A stretch of 64,000 nt of DNA from Roseateles_B sp041913905 (lineage in GTDB: Bacteria; Pseudomonadota; Gammaproteobacteria; Burkholderiales; Burkholderiaceae_C). Location: NCBI GenBank assembly GCA_041913905.1, contig JAYSEK010000005.1, forward strand, positions 62,001-126,000. The letters run 5' to 3'. Below, piece after piece: positions 32,471 to 42,380 of this stretch; position 1 is the stretch's first letter; every line of letters begins with the position of its first letter. Under the pieces are notes generated by a model. It saw only the letters and a program-made list of their open reading frames with translations. It searched no databases and was not told where the DNA came from. The position numbers and the translations under genes are program-made.

Positions 32471-33789
32471 GTCACGGCTGCTTTCTGGTTGAACTGGGAC
32501 TGCTTCCATTCGCCGCTTTCCAGCACCTGGCGCAGGTGCTCGACGGCATCGAAGACCTCTGCGAAGCCGATGTACAGCGGTGTGAAGCCGAAGCGCAGGA
32601 TGTGTGGCACGGCGTCCAGGCGCTGCGGATCGCCGGCGCGGAAGTCGCCGATCACGCCGCGGGCGATCAGGGCCTGGACCACCGCATAGCCGGCTTGCTG
32701 CAGCGGTGCTTCAAGGCTCAGGCAGACCTGGCTGCCGCGCCGTGCCGCATCGCGCGGGGAGGCCAGGCGCACGCCCAGATCGCGGAACTCGCCCTGGGCC
32801 TTGATGCCGCAGCGGGCCTCGACCAGCTCGATGAAGAGCTCGGTCAGCGCGATGGACTTGCGCCGCAGCGCCGGCATGCCGCCCAGGGGCTCGCTGGCCA
32901 GGAAGACGTCCACGCCGCATTCGAGCGCTGCGGTCGAGAGGATGGCCGGCGTGCCGCAGATGTAGCGGGCGATGCCCTGGGCCGGCGCGTAGTGCGGCGT
33001 GAACTCGAAGGGTGCCGCATGGCCCAGCCAGCCGGACAGCGGCTGCCTGAAGCGGTCCACGTGGCGGGGGTGGGCCCAGACGAAGGCCGGCGCACCGGGG
33101 CCGCCGTTGAGGTACTTGTAGCCGCAGCCGATGGCGAAGTCGGCGTCCGCACCCTTGAGGTCCACCGGCACCGCGCCGGCCGAATGGCACAGATCCCAGA
33201 TCACGAGCGCGCCGGCCGCATGCGCCAGCTGGGTGATGCCGGCCATGTCATGCCGGTAGCCGGTGCGGTAGTTGACCTCGGTGAGCATCAGCACGGCCAG
33301 CTCGCCGTTGATCAGTGCGGGCAGCTCGTCCACGTGGTCGAAGAGCTTCAGCGTGTAGCCGTGCTGGGCGGCCAGACTCTCGGCGATGTAGAGGTCGGTG
33401 GGGAAGTTGCTGCGCTCGGAGAGGATCACGCGGCGCTCCGGATGGTCTTCGCCGGCGATGCGCAGCGCCGCCGCCAGCACCTTGTAGAGGTTGAGCGAGG
33501 TGGAGTCCGCCACCACCACTTCGTCCTCTCCTGCGCCGATCAGCCAGGCAATCTTGTTGCCGATGCGCCGGGGCAGCTCCATCCAGCCGGCGGTGTTCCA
33601 GCTCTTGATCAGGTCGGTGCCCCATTCCTGCCGGATCACCTGCTGCACGCGTGCTTCGGTGGCCGCGGGCAGCACGCCCAGCGAGTTGCCGTCCAGGTAG
33701 ATCACGCCGGCGGGCAGGCTGAACTGCTCGCGCAGCGGGCGCAGGACGTCGGCCGCATCGAGGGCCAGGCAGTCTTGTCTTTGCTTCAT
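32467..33789 (-). CDS. kynU: Kynureninase
   Basis: This 440-aa PLP-dependent enzyme cleaves L-kynurenine to anthranilate and alanine. Signatures are IYLDGNSLGVLPAAT at the N-terminus, SWNTAGW, the PLP-phosphate region ADSTSLNLYKVL, VIWDLCHSAGAVPVDL (PLP-contact Asp) and the Schiff-base Lys in GCGYKYLNGGPGAPAF. The ATG at 33789 is preceded by GGAG; a TTG one codon earlier is less likely. Its product anthranilate is the substrate of the divergent CoA pathway at 34.6-48 kb. Confidence 0.97.
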   Translation of the reverse strand: MKQRQDCLALDAADVLRPLREQFSLPAGVIYLDGNSLGVLPAATEARVQQVIRQEWGTDLIKSWNTAGWMELPRRIGNKIAWLIGAGEDEVVVADSTSLNLYKVLAAALRIAGEDHPERRVILSERSNFPTDLYIAESLAAQHGYTLKLFDHVDELPALINGELAVLMLTEVNYRTGYRHDMAGITQLAHAAGALVIWDLCHSAGAVPVDLKGADADFAIGCGYKYLNGGPGAPAFVWAHPRHVDRFRQPLSGWLGHAAPFEFTPHYAPAQGIARYICGTPAILSTAALECGVDVFLASEPLGGMPALRRKSIALTELFIELVEARCGIKAQGEFRDLGVRLASPRDAARRGSQVCLSLEAPLQQAGYAVVQALIARGVIGDFRAGDPQRLDAVPHILRFGFTPLYIGFAEVFDAVEHLRQVLESGEWKQSQFNQKAAVT

Positions 33790-33802
33790 CAACAGGGCTC
33801 CT

Positions 33803-34426
33803 TCAGAGTTCGCGCAGCACGGCGCGCACGGGTGAGGCGCAGGCCCCGGCCAGCTTCAGCGGCAGGGCCAGCAATTCATAGTCGCCCGCCGGCACCTCGT
33901 CCAGCACGAGGTTCTCCAGCACGCGCAGGTTCGCGCGCAGCAGCTGCTGGTGGCTGTCCAGGCTCTTGCTGGTGGCGGGGTCGACGCTGGGGGTGTCCAG
34001 GCCGATCAGGCGCACGCCGCGCTCGGCCAGCCAGGCCACGGTCTCGGGCGCGTAGGCGCTGAAGTCCTCGCGCCAGGCGGTGTCGGCCTTCTCGCAGGTG
34101 CGCACCAGCACGCGCGCCGGCAGCTGGTCCGCGGCATGCTGCAGGTGCTCGATGCGGATCAGCGGCCCGCAGCCGATGGCATGGACCACGCGGCAGGGGC
34201 CGAGGTAGGCGTCGAGGTCCACCGAGGCGATGTCCGGCGCCGCGTCAGCGTAGTGCAGCGGCGCGTCGGCATGCGCGCCCACGTGGGGCGACATGGTCAG
34301 CGCGCTCAGGTTGACCGGGCATTGCGGCGAGAGTCGCGCCGTCCATTGCAGGCGGTAGGGCTCGTCGCCGGGGAAGATGGGTGCGTCAGGGTGCACCAGG
34401 GGGGAGATGTCCCAAAGCTTTTTCAT
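33803..34426 (-). CDS. kynB: Kynurenine formamidase (KynB, cyclase-like)
   Basis: This 207-aa metal-dependent arylformamidase hydrolyses N-formylkynurenine to kynurenine and formate. Typical motifs are WDISPLVHPDAPIFPGDEP at the N-terminus, the metal-binding pattern SPHVGAHADAPLHY (His, His, Asp, His) and RLIGLDTPSVDPATS. It is the first gene of the kynBUA operon, with 13 bp to kynU. The divergent intergenic region toward the anthranilyl-CoA cluster begins at its start codon. Confidence 0.96.
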   Translation of the reverse strand: MKKLWDISPLVHPDAPIFPGDEPYRLQWTARLSPQCPVNLSALTMSPHVGAHADAPLHYADAAPDIASVDLDAYLGPCRVVHAIGCGPLIRIEHLQHAADQLPARVLVRTCEKADTAWREDFSAYAPETVAWLAERGVRLIGLDTPSVDPATSKSLDSHQQLLRANLRVLENLVLDEVPAGDYELLALPLKLAGACASPVRAVLREL

Positions 34427-34542
34427 GGGCGTCTTTCGTCAACGGCGCGCACCTTAAGGGGCTTTGCGGGAGCGTGGTGTCGGTTAATTCCAACAGGCCA
34501 TCACGAGTCTTGCGATGCGGGCTTGACGCCGCATCCGGGGCG

Positions 34543-34605
34543 GGAATGTCCGTAGTCTGGCACATTCCGAAAATAATTGACACCTAAACTATCGATGCCT
34601 AAAGT
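34543..34605 (+). promoter_or_regulatory. Promoter and upstream palindrome of the anthranilyl-CoA cluster
   Basis: TTGACA (34577-34582) and TAAAGT (34600-34605) are spaced 17 bp, a near-consensus sigma-70 promoter about 36 bp before the first ATG. Just upstream, GGAATGT (34543-34549) and ACATTCC (34562-34568) form a perfect inverted repeat with a 12-bp spacer. It may be an operator for the MarR regulator encoded inside the cluster, or for the divergent kyn operon. Confidence 0.6.
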
Positions 34606-34640
34606 GCGCCTCAGACCAGCTTGAAAGGCGACCGGACATC

Positions 34641-36995
34641 ATGCGCATCACCTGCATCGGCGGCGGCCCCGCGGGCCTGTACTTCGCCCTCCTGATGAAG
34701 AAGCAGAACCCGGCGCATGTGGTGCGGGTGCTGGAGCGCAACAAGCCGGGCGACACCTTCGGCTGGGGCGTGGTCTTCTCCGACCAGACGCTGGCCGGCT
34801 TGCGTGAGGCCGATCCGCAGACGGCCGAGGAAATCCTCACCGCCTTCAACCACTGGGACGACATCGACGTCCACATCCATGGCCGCACGATGCGCTCCAG
34901 CGGCCATGGCTTCTGTGGCATCGGCCGCAAAAAGCTGCTCAACATCCTGCAGGCGCGCTGCGAGCAACTGGGCGTGGAGCTGGTCTACGAGCACGACCAG
35001 CCGGACGACGAAGGCATCGACGCCGATCTCATCATCGCCAGCGACGGTCTCAACAGCCGCATCCGCAGCAAGTACGCCGCCACCTACCAGCCCGACATCG
35101 ACCTGCGCCAATGCCGCTTCGTCTGGCTGGGCACCGAGAAGCTCTTCGACGCCTTCACCTTCGACTTCCAGAAGACCGAATGGGGCTGGTTCCAGGCCCA
35201 TGCCTACCAGTTCGATGGCACGCACAGCACCTTCATCGTCGAGGCGCCCGACCGCGTCTGGCAGGCCGCGGGCCTGGACCGCATGGAGAAGGAAGCCGGC
35301 ATAGCCTTCTGCGAGCAGCTCTTCGCCAAGGTGCTGGACGGCAAGAAGCTGATCTCCAACGCCGCGCATCTGCGCGGCTCGGCGCAGTGGATCCGCTTCC
35401 CGCGCGTGGTCTGCAAGACCTGGGTGCACCTCCGCGCCGACGGCGTGCCTGTGGTGCTGATGGGCGACGCTGCCCACACCGCGCACTTCTCGATCGGTTC
35501 GGGCACCAAGCTGGCCTTCGAAGACGCCATCGCGCTGGCCCGCGACATCGGCGAGGCACAGGGCGACCTGGACCGGGCCCTGGCTGCCTACCAGGCCAGC
35601 CGCTCCATCGAGGTGCTGCGCATCCAGAATGCGGCACGCAACAGCACCGAGTGGTTCGAGAACATCGAGCGCCATGCCCAGCTGCCGCCCGAGCAGTTCG
35701 CCTATTCGCTGCTGACCCGCTCGCAGCGCATCTCGCATGAGAACCTGCGCCTGCGCGACGCCAGCTACCTGGGCGGCTACGAAGCCTGGCTGGCCGAGCG
35801 CGCCGGCCTCCCCCGCCAGGCCGTGCCGCCCATGTTCACACCCTTCAAGCTGCGGGGGCTCACGCTGAAGAACCGCGTGGTGGTCTCGCCCATGGCCCAG
35901 TACAGCTGCGAAGGCGGCGTGCCGGGCGAACATCACCTGGTGCACCTGGGCGCCCGCGCCATGGGCGGCGCCGGCCTGGTCTTCGCCGAGATGACCGCGC
36001 CCTGCGCCGAAGGTCGCATCACCCCCGGCTGCCCGGGGCTCTACACCGACGAGCAGCAGGCGGCATGGGCGCGCATCGTCCGCTACATCCACCAGCACAG
36101 CAGCGCCAAGGTGGCCATGCAGCTGGGGCATTCGGGCGCCAAGGGGGCGACGCGGCTGGCCTGGGACGGCATCGACCAGCCGCTGGAAGAGGGCGCGTGG
36201 CCGCTGGTTTCCGCATCGCCGCAGCAGTATCTGAACGGGGTCAGCGCCTGGTCCCGGGCCATGACGCGCGAGGACATGGATCGCCTCCGCGAGGATTTCA
36301 TCGCCGCCGCCCGCCGTGCCGCCGCGGCCGGTTTCGACTGGCTGGAGCTGCACTGCGCGCACGGCTACTTGCTGTCCAGCTTCATCTCGCCGCTGACCAA
36401 CCGGCGCACGGACGACTACGGCGGCTCGCTGGAGAACCGCCTGCGCTACCCGCTGGAGGTGTTCACCGCACTGCGCGAGGTCTGGCCGCAGGAGCGGCCG
36501 ATGTCCGTGCGCATCTCCGCGCATGACTGGGTCGAAGGCGGCATCACGCCGGAAGACGCGGTGCAGATCGCCGCGGCCTTCAAGGCCGCGGGTGCCGATC
36601 TGATCGACGTGTCTTCGGGCCAGGTCAGCAAGGACGAGAAGCCGGTCTACGGCCGCATGTGGCAGACGCCCTTCTCGGAAAGCATCCGCAACCGCGTGGG
36701 CATCGCGACCATCGCGGTGGGCGCCATCAGCGAGGCGGACCACGTCAACAGCATCATTGCCGCCGGTCGGGCCGACCTCTGCGCGGTGGCGCGCCCGCAC
36801 CTGGCCAATCCGGCCTGGACCCTGCATGAAGCCGCGAAGATCGGCTATGTGGCGGGCCCGGGGCTGGACTGGCCCAAGTCCTATCTCTCGGGCAAGGGGC
36901 AGCTGGAGAAGGAGTACGAACGGCAGCGGGCCCAGGCCGCCCAGGGCGCAGGACTCTCCGCGCTAGAGCAGGCGAACCGGGCGATGGGGGTCTGA
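34641..36995 (+). CDS. 2-aminobenzoyl-CoA monooxygenase/reductase (bifunctional)
   Basis: This 784-aa fusion has two enzymes. Residues ~1-395 form an FAD monooxygenase with GGGPAGLYFALL at the N-terminus, the middle DG motif (DLIIASDGLNSRIR) and GDAAHTAHFSIGSGTKLAFEDA. Residues ~400-770 form an Old Yellow Enzyme-type FMN reductase (FTPFKLRGLTLKNRVVVSPM; HGYLLSSFISPLTNRRTDDY). This matches the Azoarcus evansii enzyme that hydroxylates and reduces 2-aminobenzoyl-CoA, and also salicylyl-CoA 5-hydroxylase, to which it is homologous. Neighbouring kyn genes and a benzoate-CoA-type ligase support the aminobenzoyl substrate. It is the first gene of the cluster. Confidence 0.92.
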   Translation: MRITCIGGGPAGLYFALLMKKQNPAHVVRVLERNKPGDTFGWGVVFSDQTLAGLREADPQTAEEILTAFNHWDDIDVHIHGRTMRSSGHGFCGIGRKKLLNILQARCEQLGVELVYEHDQPDDEGIDADLIIASDGLNSRIRSKYAATYQPDIDLRQCRFVWLGTEKLFDAFTFDFQKTEWGWFQAHAYQFDGTHSTFIVEAPDRVWQAAGLDRMEKEAGIAFCEQLFAKVLDGKKLISNAAHLRGSAQWIRFPRVVCKTWVHLRADGVPVVLMGDAAHTAHFSIGSGTKLAFEDAIALARDIGEAQGDLDRALAAYQASRSIEVLRIQNAARNSTEWFENIERHAQLPPEQFAYSLLTRSQRISHENLRLRDASYLGGYEAWLAERAGLPRQAVPPMFTPFKLRGLTLKNRVVVSPMAQYSCEGGVPGEHHLVHLGARAMGGAGLVFAEMTAPCAEGRITPGCPGLYTDEQQAAWARIVRYIHQHSSAKVAMQLGHSGAKGATRLAWDGIDQPLEEGAWPLVSASPQQYLNGVSAWSRAMTREDMDRLREDFIAAARRAAAAGFDWLELHCAHGYLLSSFISPLTNRRTDDYGGSLENRLRYPLEVFTALREVWPQERPMSVRISAHDWVEGGITPEDAVQIAAAFKAAGADLIDVSSGQVSKDEKPVYGRMWQTPFSESIRNRVGIATIAVGAISEADHVNSIIAAGRADLCAVARPHLANPAWTLHEAAKIGYVAGPGLDWPKSYLSGKGQLEKEYERQRAQAAQGAGLSALEQANRAMGV

Positions 36996-36997
36996 GC

Positions 36998-37801
36998 ATG
37001 ACAGCGGCACAGCGCACGCCCCTCGACCTTCATGACCGGCACGCCGTGGTGACCGGCGGCGGCAGCGGCATCGGCCTTGCCGTGGCGCGGCAGCTGCTGG
37101 CCGCGGGCGCCCGCGTGACGCTGATGGGGCGCGATGCCGCCCGCCTGGCTGCCGCGGCGCAAGACCTGACCCCGCCGGCCCTGGATCGCCTGCAATGGCA
37201 GGTCTGCGACGTTGGTGATGAAGCGAGCGTCCAGTCCGCCTTTGCCAGCGCCGCGGAGCGCCTGGGGGCTGTGGACATCCTGGTCAACAACGCCGGTCAG
37301 GTCGAGACCGCGTCGCTGACCCGCACCAGCCTGGCCCAGTTCCAGCAGATGCTGCAGGTCAACCTCACCGGCACCTTTCTGTGCAGCCGTGAGGTGCTGC
37401 CGGCCATGCTGGCGGCGCGCCAGGGGCGCATCATCAACGTCGCCAGCACGGCGGCGCTCAAGGGCTATGCCTATGTGGCGGCCTATTGCGCGGCCAAACA
37501 CGGCGTGCTGGGCCTGACCCGGGCGCTGGCCGCGGAGGTGGCGCGCAAGGGCATCACGGTCAATGCGGTCTGCCCGGGCTATACCGAGACGGAGATCGTC
37601 CAGCGCGCCATCGAGAACATCGTCGCCAAGACCGGCCGCAGCGCGGACGAGGCGCGCGGCGAGCTGGCAGCGGCCAATCCGCAGGGGCGGCTGGTCCAGC
37701 CCGAGGAAGTGGCCCTGCAGGTGCTGATGCTGGCCAGCCCTGGAGCCGCGGGCATCAACGGCCAGGCCCTGGCCATCGACGGTGGCGAGTGCGTCACATG
37801 A
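36998..37801 (+). CDS. Short-chain dehydrogenase/reductase
   Basis: This 267-aa classical SDR has the cofactor motif TGGGSGIGLAVARQL at the N-terminus, NNAG (about residue 98), the catalytic Ser in INVASTAALKG and Tyr/Lys in YVAAYCAAKHG. It starts two bases after the monooxygenase stop. An SDR of this kind is part of the known Azoarcus aminobenzoyl-CoA cluster, where it could oxidise a hydroxyl group on the ring-derived acyl-CoA. The exact step is inferred. Its stop overlaps the marR gene (ATGA). Confidence 0.92.
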   Translation: MTAAQRTPLDLHDRHAVVTGGGSGIGLAVARQLLAAGARVTLMGRDAARLAAAAQDLTPPALDRLQWQVCDVGDEASVQSAFASAAERLGAVDILVNNAGQVETASLTRTSLAQFQQMLQVNLTGTFLCSREVLPAMLAARQGRIINVASTAALKGYAYVAAYCAAKHGVLGLTRALAAEVARKGITVNAVCPGYTETEIVQRAIENIVAKTGRSADEARGELAAANPQGRLVQPEEVALQVLMLASPGAAGINGQALAIDGGECVT

Positions 37802-38433
37802 GCCGCACGCACCACGCCCTGCCCACCGACGCGCCGCCGCGTGAGGCTGGCGAGGATGCGCCGCTGCTGGGGCCGGATCTCGAATCCCGCGTGGTCGACG
37901 ACGACCACCAGGCGCTCAAGCTCTGGCTGCGGCTCCTGGCCTGCACGACGCGCATCGAGGACCAGATCCGCAACCGGCTGCGCCAGCAGTTCGACACCAC
38001 GCTGCCGCGCTTCGACCTGCTCGCCCAGCTGGATCGCCACCCCGAAGGCATGAGCATGCGCGAGCTCTCGCAGCGCCTGATGGTGACGGGCGGCAACGTC
38101 ACGGGCATCGTGGACCAGCTGGAGGCCGAGGCGCTGGTCCAGCGTCAGCCCCATGCCAGCGACCGCCGCTCCTTCACCGTGACCTTGACGACTGCTGGCC
38201 GTCGCCAGTTCCGCCGCATGGCCGCCACGCACGAAGGCTGGGTGGTCGAGCTGCTGGGCGGATGGAGTGCTGCGCAGAAGAGCGAGGTCTACGGCCTGCT
38301 TGCGCATCTGAAACTGCACCTGGCCGGGCTGGAGTCAAGCCGCCCGGCACCGAAGGCATCCAAGGCCGGCAAGGCGTCGGCCGCATCGACAGCTGCCGCG
38401 AGTCCGGCCCCGCGCCGCAAAGGAAGTCCATGA
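37798..38433 (+). CDS. MarR-family transcriptional regulator
   Basis: This 211-aa protein has a winged helix-turn-helix core (about residues 40-170): LPRFDLLAQLDRHPEGMSMRELSQRL, VTGGNVTGIVDQLEAEALVQR and the wing ASDRRSFTVTLT. A Lys/Ala/Ser-rich tail of about 35 residues follows. MarR proteins of aromatic catabolism usually release DNA when bound by the aromatic acid or its CoA thioester. The gene is translationally coupled on both sides (ATGA overlaps), so it would be co-expressed with its targets. Its operator may be the palindrome at 34543-34568. Confidence 0.92.
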   Translation: MSRTHHALPTDAPPREAGEDAPLLGPDLESRVVDDDHQALKLWLRLLACTTRIEDQIRNRLRQQFDTTLPRFDLLAQLDRHPEGMSMRELSQRLMVTGGNVTGIVDQLEAEALVQRQPHASDRRSFTVTLTTAGRRQFRRMAATHEGWVVELLGGWSAAQKSEVYGLLAHLKLHLAGLESSRPAPKASKAGKASAASTAAASPAPRRKGSP

Positions 38434-39281
38434 GCAAACCCATCAGTTCCCATCTGGCCAACGGCAACAAGATCAGCCTGGCCGGCTATGCACCCCAGCA
38501 TTTCCGCTGGGAGCAGCGCGGCGCCGTCGGCCTCATCACCCTCAACCGCCCCGAACGCAAGAACCCGCTGACCTTCGATTCCTATGCCGAGCTGCGCGAC
38601 CTCTTTCGCAACCTCAGCTATGTGGAAGAGATCAAGGCCATCGTCGTGCAGGGCGCGGGTGAGAACTTCTGTTCCGGCGGCGACGTGCACGAGATCATCG
38701 GCCCGCTGACCCAGATGAGCATGCCCGACCTGCTGGCCTTCACCCGCATGACGGGCGACCTGGTCAAGGCGATGCGGGCCTGTCCGCAGCCGGTGTTCGC
38801 GGCGATCGACGGCGTGTGTGCCGGCGCCGGCGCCATCATCGCCATGGCCTCGGATTTGCGCGTGGCCACGGCGCGCTCCAAGACGGCCTTCCTCTTCACC
38901 CGCGTCGGCCTCGCAGGCTGCGACATGGGCGCCTGCGCCATCCTGCCGCGCATCGTGGGGCAGGGCCGGGCCTCGGACCTGCTCTACAGCGGGCGCTCCC
39001 TCGGTGGGGAAGAAGGCCTGCAGTGGGGCTTCCACAACCGCCTGGTCGAGCCCGACAGCCTGCTGGACAGCACGATGGCCTGGGCCGCGGAGGTCGCCAC
39101 CGGCCCGAGCTTCGGCCATGCAATGACCAAGCGCATGCTGCACCAGGAATGGAGCATGGGCGTGGATGAAGCCATCGAGGCCGAGGCGCAGGCGCAGGCC
39201 ATCTGCATGATGACCCAGGACTTCCATCGGGCCTATCACGCCTTCGTTGCAAAACAGCGTCCCGTCTTCGAAGGTGATTGA
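38430..39281 (+). CDS. Enoyl-CoA hydratase/isomerase family protein
   Basis: This 283-aa crotonase-fold protein has LITLNRPERKNPLTFDSYAELRDL near residue 32, oxyanion-hole motifs AIVVQGAGENFCSGGDVHEI and AAIDGVCAGAGAIIAMASDLRVA, and a trimerisation region at the C-terminus. It likely hydrates an unsaturated alicyclic CoA ester formed from the reduced aminobenzoyl-CoA. It starts inside the marR stop. A palindrome-rich gap follows before the next gene. Confidence 0.9.
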   Translation: MSKPISSHLANGNKISLAGYAPQHFRWEQRGAVGLITLNRPERKNPLTFDSYAELRDLFRNLSYVEEIKAIVVQGAGENFCSGGDVHEIIGPLTQMSMPDLLAFTRMTGDLVKAMRACPQPVFAAIDGVCAGAGAIIAMASDLRVATARSKTAFLFTRVGLAGCDMGACAILPRIVGQGRASDLLYSGRSLGGEEGLQWGFHNRLVEPDSLLDSTMAWAAEVATGPSFGHAMTKRMLHQEWSMGVDEAIEAEAQAQAICMMTQDFHRAYHAFVAKQRPVFEGD

Positions 39282-39475
39282 AGGACCACCCCCTACCGGC
39301 TTCGCCGGCCCCCTCAAGGGGGCTGAGCCGGGACAGAGGGAGTCCGGTGGACTCCCTCCGCCAGGCGAAGGGCCGGGCCATTGGGCCCGGCGCGGCCTGC
39401 AAGGCAGGGCGAGGGCCCGGCGGAGCCGGATCCTCGGCCTCCGCGCGGTGGTGTGAGTGATGCAAAGGATGAGTG
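39282..39475. repeat. Intergenic palindromic mosaic element, copy 1
   Basis: This gap inside the operon begins with CCCCCTACCGGCTTCGCCGGCC and ends near GGCCCGGCGGAGCCGGATCC. Both signatures recur in the gap at 43587-43842. It contains CCCCC-TCAA-GGGGG (39309-39322), GAGGGAGTCC-GGT-GGACTCCCTC (39336-39358, perfect) and GGCCGGGCC/GGGCCCGG palindromes. It looks like a dispersed intergenic repeat. Confidence 0.6.
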
Positions 39476-40648
<1,173 letters not shown>

Positions 40649-40713
40649 CCCGCCCCGCCAAAGCCAGCCCACGATTGACGGACGACCATACAAAGACTAC
40701 GAGGAGACCGTCC

Positions 40714-42324
40714 ATGCATCGCAGTGCCCATATCGACACCTTCGCCCGGGATCGTCTGCCGCCTCCCGAGCAATGGCCCGAGCTCCTGTTCGAGCTGCCG
40801 ATGCTGCAGTTCCCCGAGCGCCTCAATTGCGCCAGCGAGCTGCTGGATGCCTGGGTGGCCCGCGGCCAGGGGGACAGGTCTTGCCTGACCGGCACCCGGC
40901 ACCACTGGACCTACGCCCAGCTGCAGGCCGAGGCCAACCGCATCGCCCATGTGCTGGTGCAGGACATGGGCGTGCTGCCCGGCAACCGGGTGCTGCTGCG
41001 CGGCGGCAATTCGCCCATGCTGGCGGCCTGCTGGTTCGCCGTCCAGAAGGCGGGGGCCATCGCCGTGGCCACCATGCCCTTGCTGCGGGCCAAGGAGTTG
41101 GGTCAGATCATCGCCAAGGCCCAGGTGAGTCACGCGCTTTGCGATGCCGCCCTTGGCGAGGAGCTGGCCCGCGCGCAGGCCGATCATCCGGTGCTGCAGC
41201 GCACGCTGCACTATCACTCGGAAGCCGCGGACGGTCTGGAGGCGCTGGCCGCCGGCAAGCCGGCGCAGTTCCCGAACGTGGACACCGCCTCGGACGACGT
41301 CTGCCTGATCGCCTTCACCTCCGGCACCACCGGCCAGCCCAAGGGCACGATGCACTTCCACCGGGACGTGATGGCCATCTGCCACTGCTGGCCACCGCAT
41401 TGCCTGAAGGCGACGGCGGATGACGTGTTCATCGGCTCGCCGCCGCTGGCCTTCACCTTCGGGCTGGGCGGTCTGCTGCTCTTTCCCATGAGCGTGGGCG
41501 CCTCCAGCGTGCTGCTGGAAAAGGCCACGCCGGACGTGCTGCTGGGTGCCATCGCGCAGCACCGGGCCACCGTCTGCTTCACCGCGCCGACCAGCTACCG
41601 GGCCATGGCGGCTCAGGTGCCGCAGCATGAGCTGTCTTCGCTGCGCAAGTGCGTCAGCGCCGGCGAGGCGCTGCCCGCGGCCACGCGGACCTTGTGGAAG
41701 GAGGCGACCGGCATCGAGCTGATCGACGGCATCGGCGCCACCGAGATGCTGCACATCTTCATCTCGCACGACGAGTCCAACGCCCGGCCCGGCGCCACCG
41801 GCCGCGTGGTGCCGGGCTACCAGGCCTGTGTGCTGGACGAAGAGGGCCAGGTCTTGCCTCCCGGGTCCATCGGCCGCCTGGCGGTGAAGGGCCCCACGGG
41901 CTGCCGCTATCTGGAAGACGAACGCCAGCGCAATTACGTGCTCAAGGGCTGGAACCTCACCGGTGACGCTTATCTGCAGGACGCCGACGGCTATTTCGTC
42001 TACCAGGCCCGCACCGACGACATGATCATCTCCGGCGGTTACAACATCGCCGGCCCCGAGGTGGAGTCCGCCCTGCTGGCCCACCCGGCGGTGGCCGAGT
42101 GCGGCGTGATCGGCCAGCCGGACGAGGAGCGCGGCCAGATCGTCAAGGCATTCGTGGTGCTGCGCCCCGGGCACGAGCCCGGGCCGGCGCTGGTGCGGGA
42201 GTTGCAGGATTACGTCAAGGCGACGATCGCGCCCTACAAGTACCCCCGTGCGATAGAGTTCCTGCCCAGCCTGCCGCGCACCGAGACCGGCAAACTGCAG
42301 CGCTTCAAGCTGCGCCAGCCCTGA
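40714..42324 (+). CDS. 2-aminobenzoate-CoA ligase (benzoate-CoA ligase family)
   Basis: This 536-aa ANL-family enzyme activates anthranilate with ATP and CoA. It has the AMP-binding P-loop AFTSGTTGQPKGTMHFHRD (about residue 200), FTFGLGGLLLFPMSVGAS, the A5 motif GIGATEMLHIF, the hinge region YQARTDDMIISGGYNIAG and the C-terminal Lys in PRTETGKLQRFKLR. The context makes 2-aminobenzoate the probable substrate, since the downstream monooxygenase acts on its CoA ester. The start at 40714 follows GAGGAGAC; the upstream open frame overlaps the dehydrogenase and is not used. Confidence 0.92.
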   Translation: MHRSAHIDTFARDRLPPPEQWPELLFELPMLQFPERLNCASELLDAWVARGQGDRSCLTGTRHHWTYAQLQAEANRIAHVLVQDMGVLPGNRVLLRGGNSPMLAACWFAVQKAGAIAVATMPLLRAKELGQIIAKAQVSHALCDAALGEELARAQADHPVLQRTLHYHSEAADGLEALAAGKPAQFPNVDTASDDVCLIAFTSGTTGQPKGTMHFHRDVMAICHCWPPHCLKATADDVFIGSPPLAFTFGLGGLLLFPMSVGASSVLLEKATPDVLLGAIAQHRATVCFTAPTSYRAMAAQVPQHELSSLRKCVSAGEALPAATRTLWKEATGIELIDGIGATEMLHIFISHDESNARPGATGRVVPGYQACVLDEEGQVLPPGSIGRLAVKGPTGCRYLEDERQRNYVLKGWNLTGDAYLQDADGYFVYQARTDDMIISGGYNIAGPEVESALLAHPAVAECGVIGQPDEERGQIVKAFVVLRPGHEPGPALVRELQDYVKATIAPYKYPRAIEFLPSLPRTETGKLQRFKLRQP

Positions 42325-42380
42325 GCCGCCAAGGCCACGTCCTCGCCTTTCCTGCCCCCATTGACCGGATGGAGACCCGC

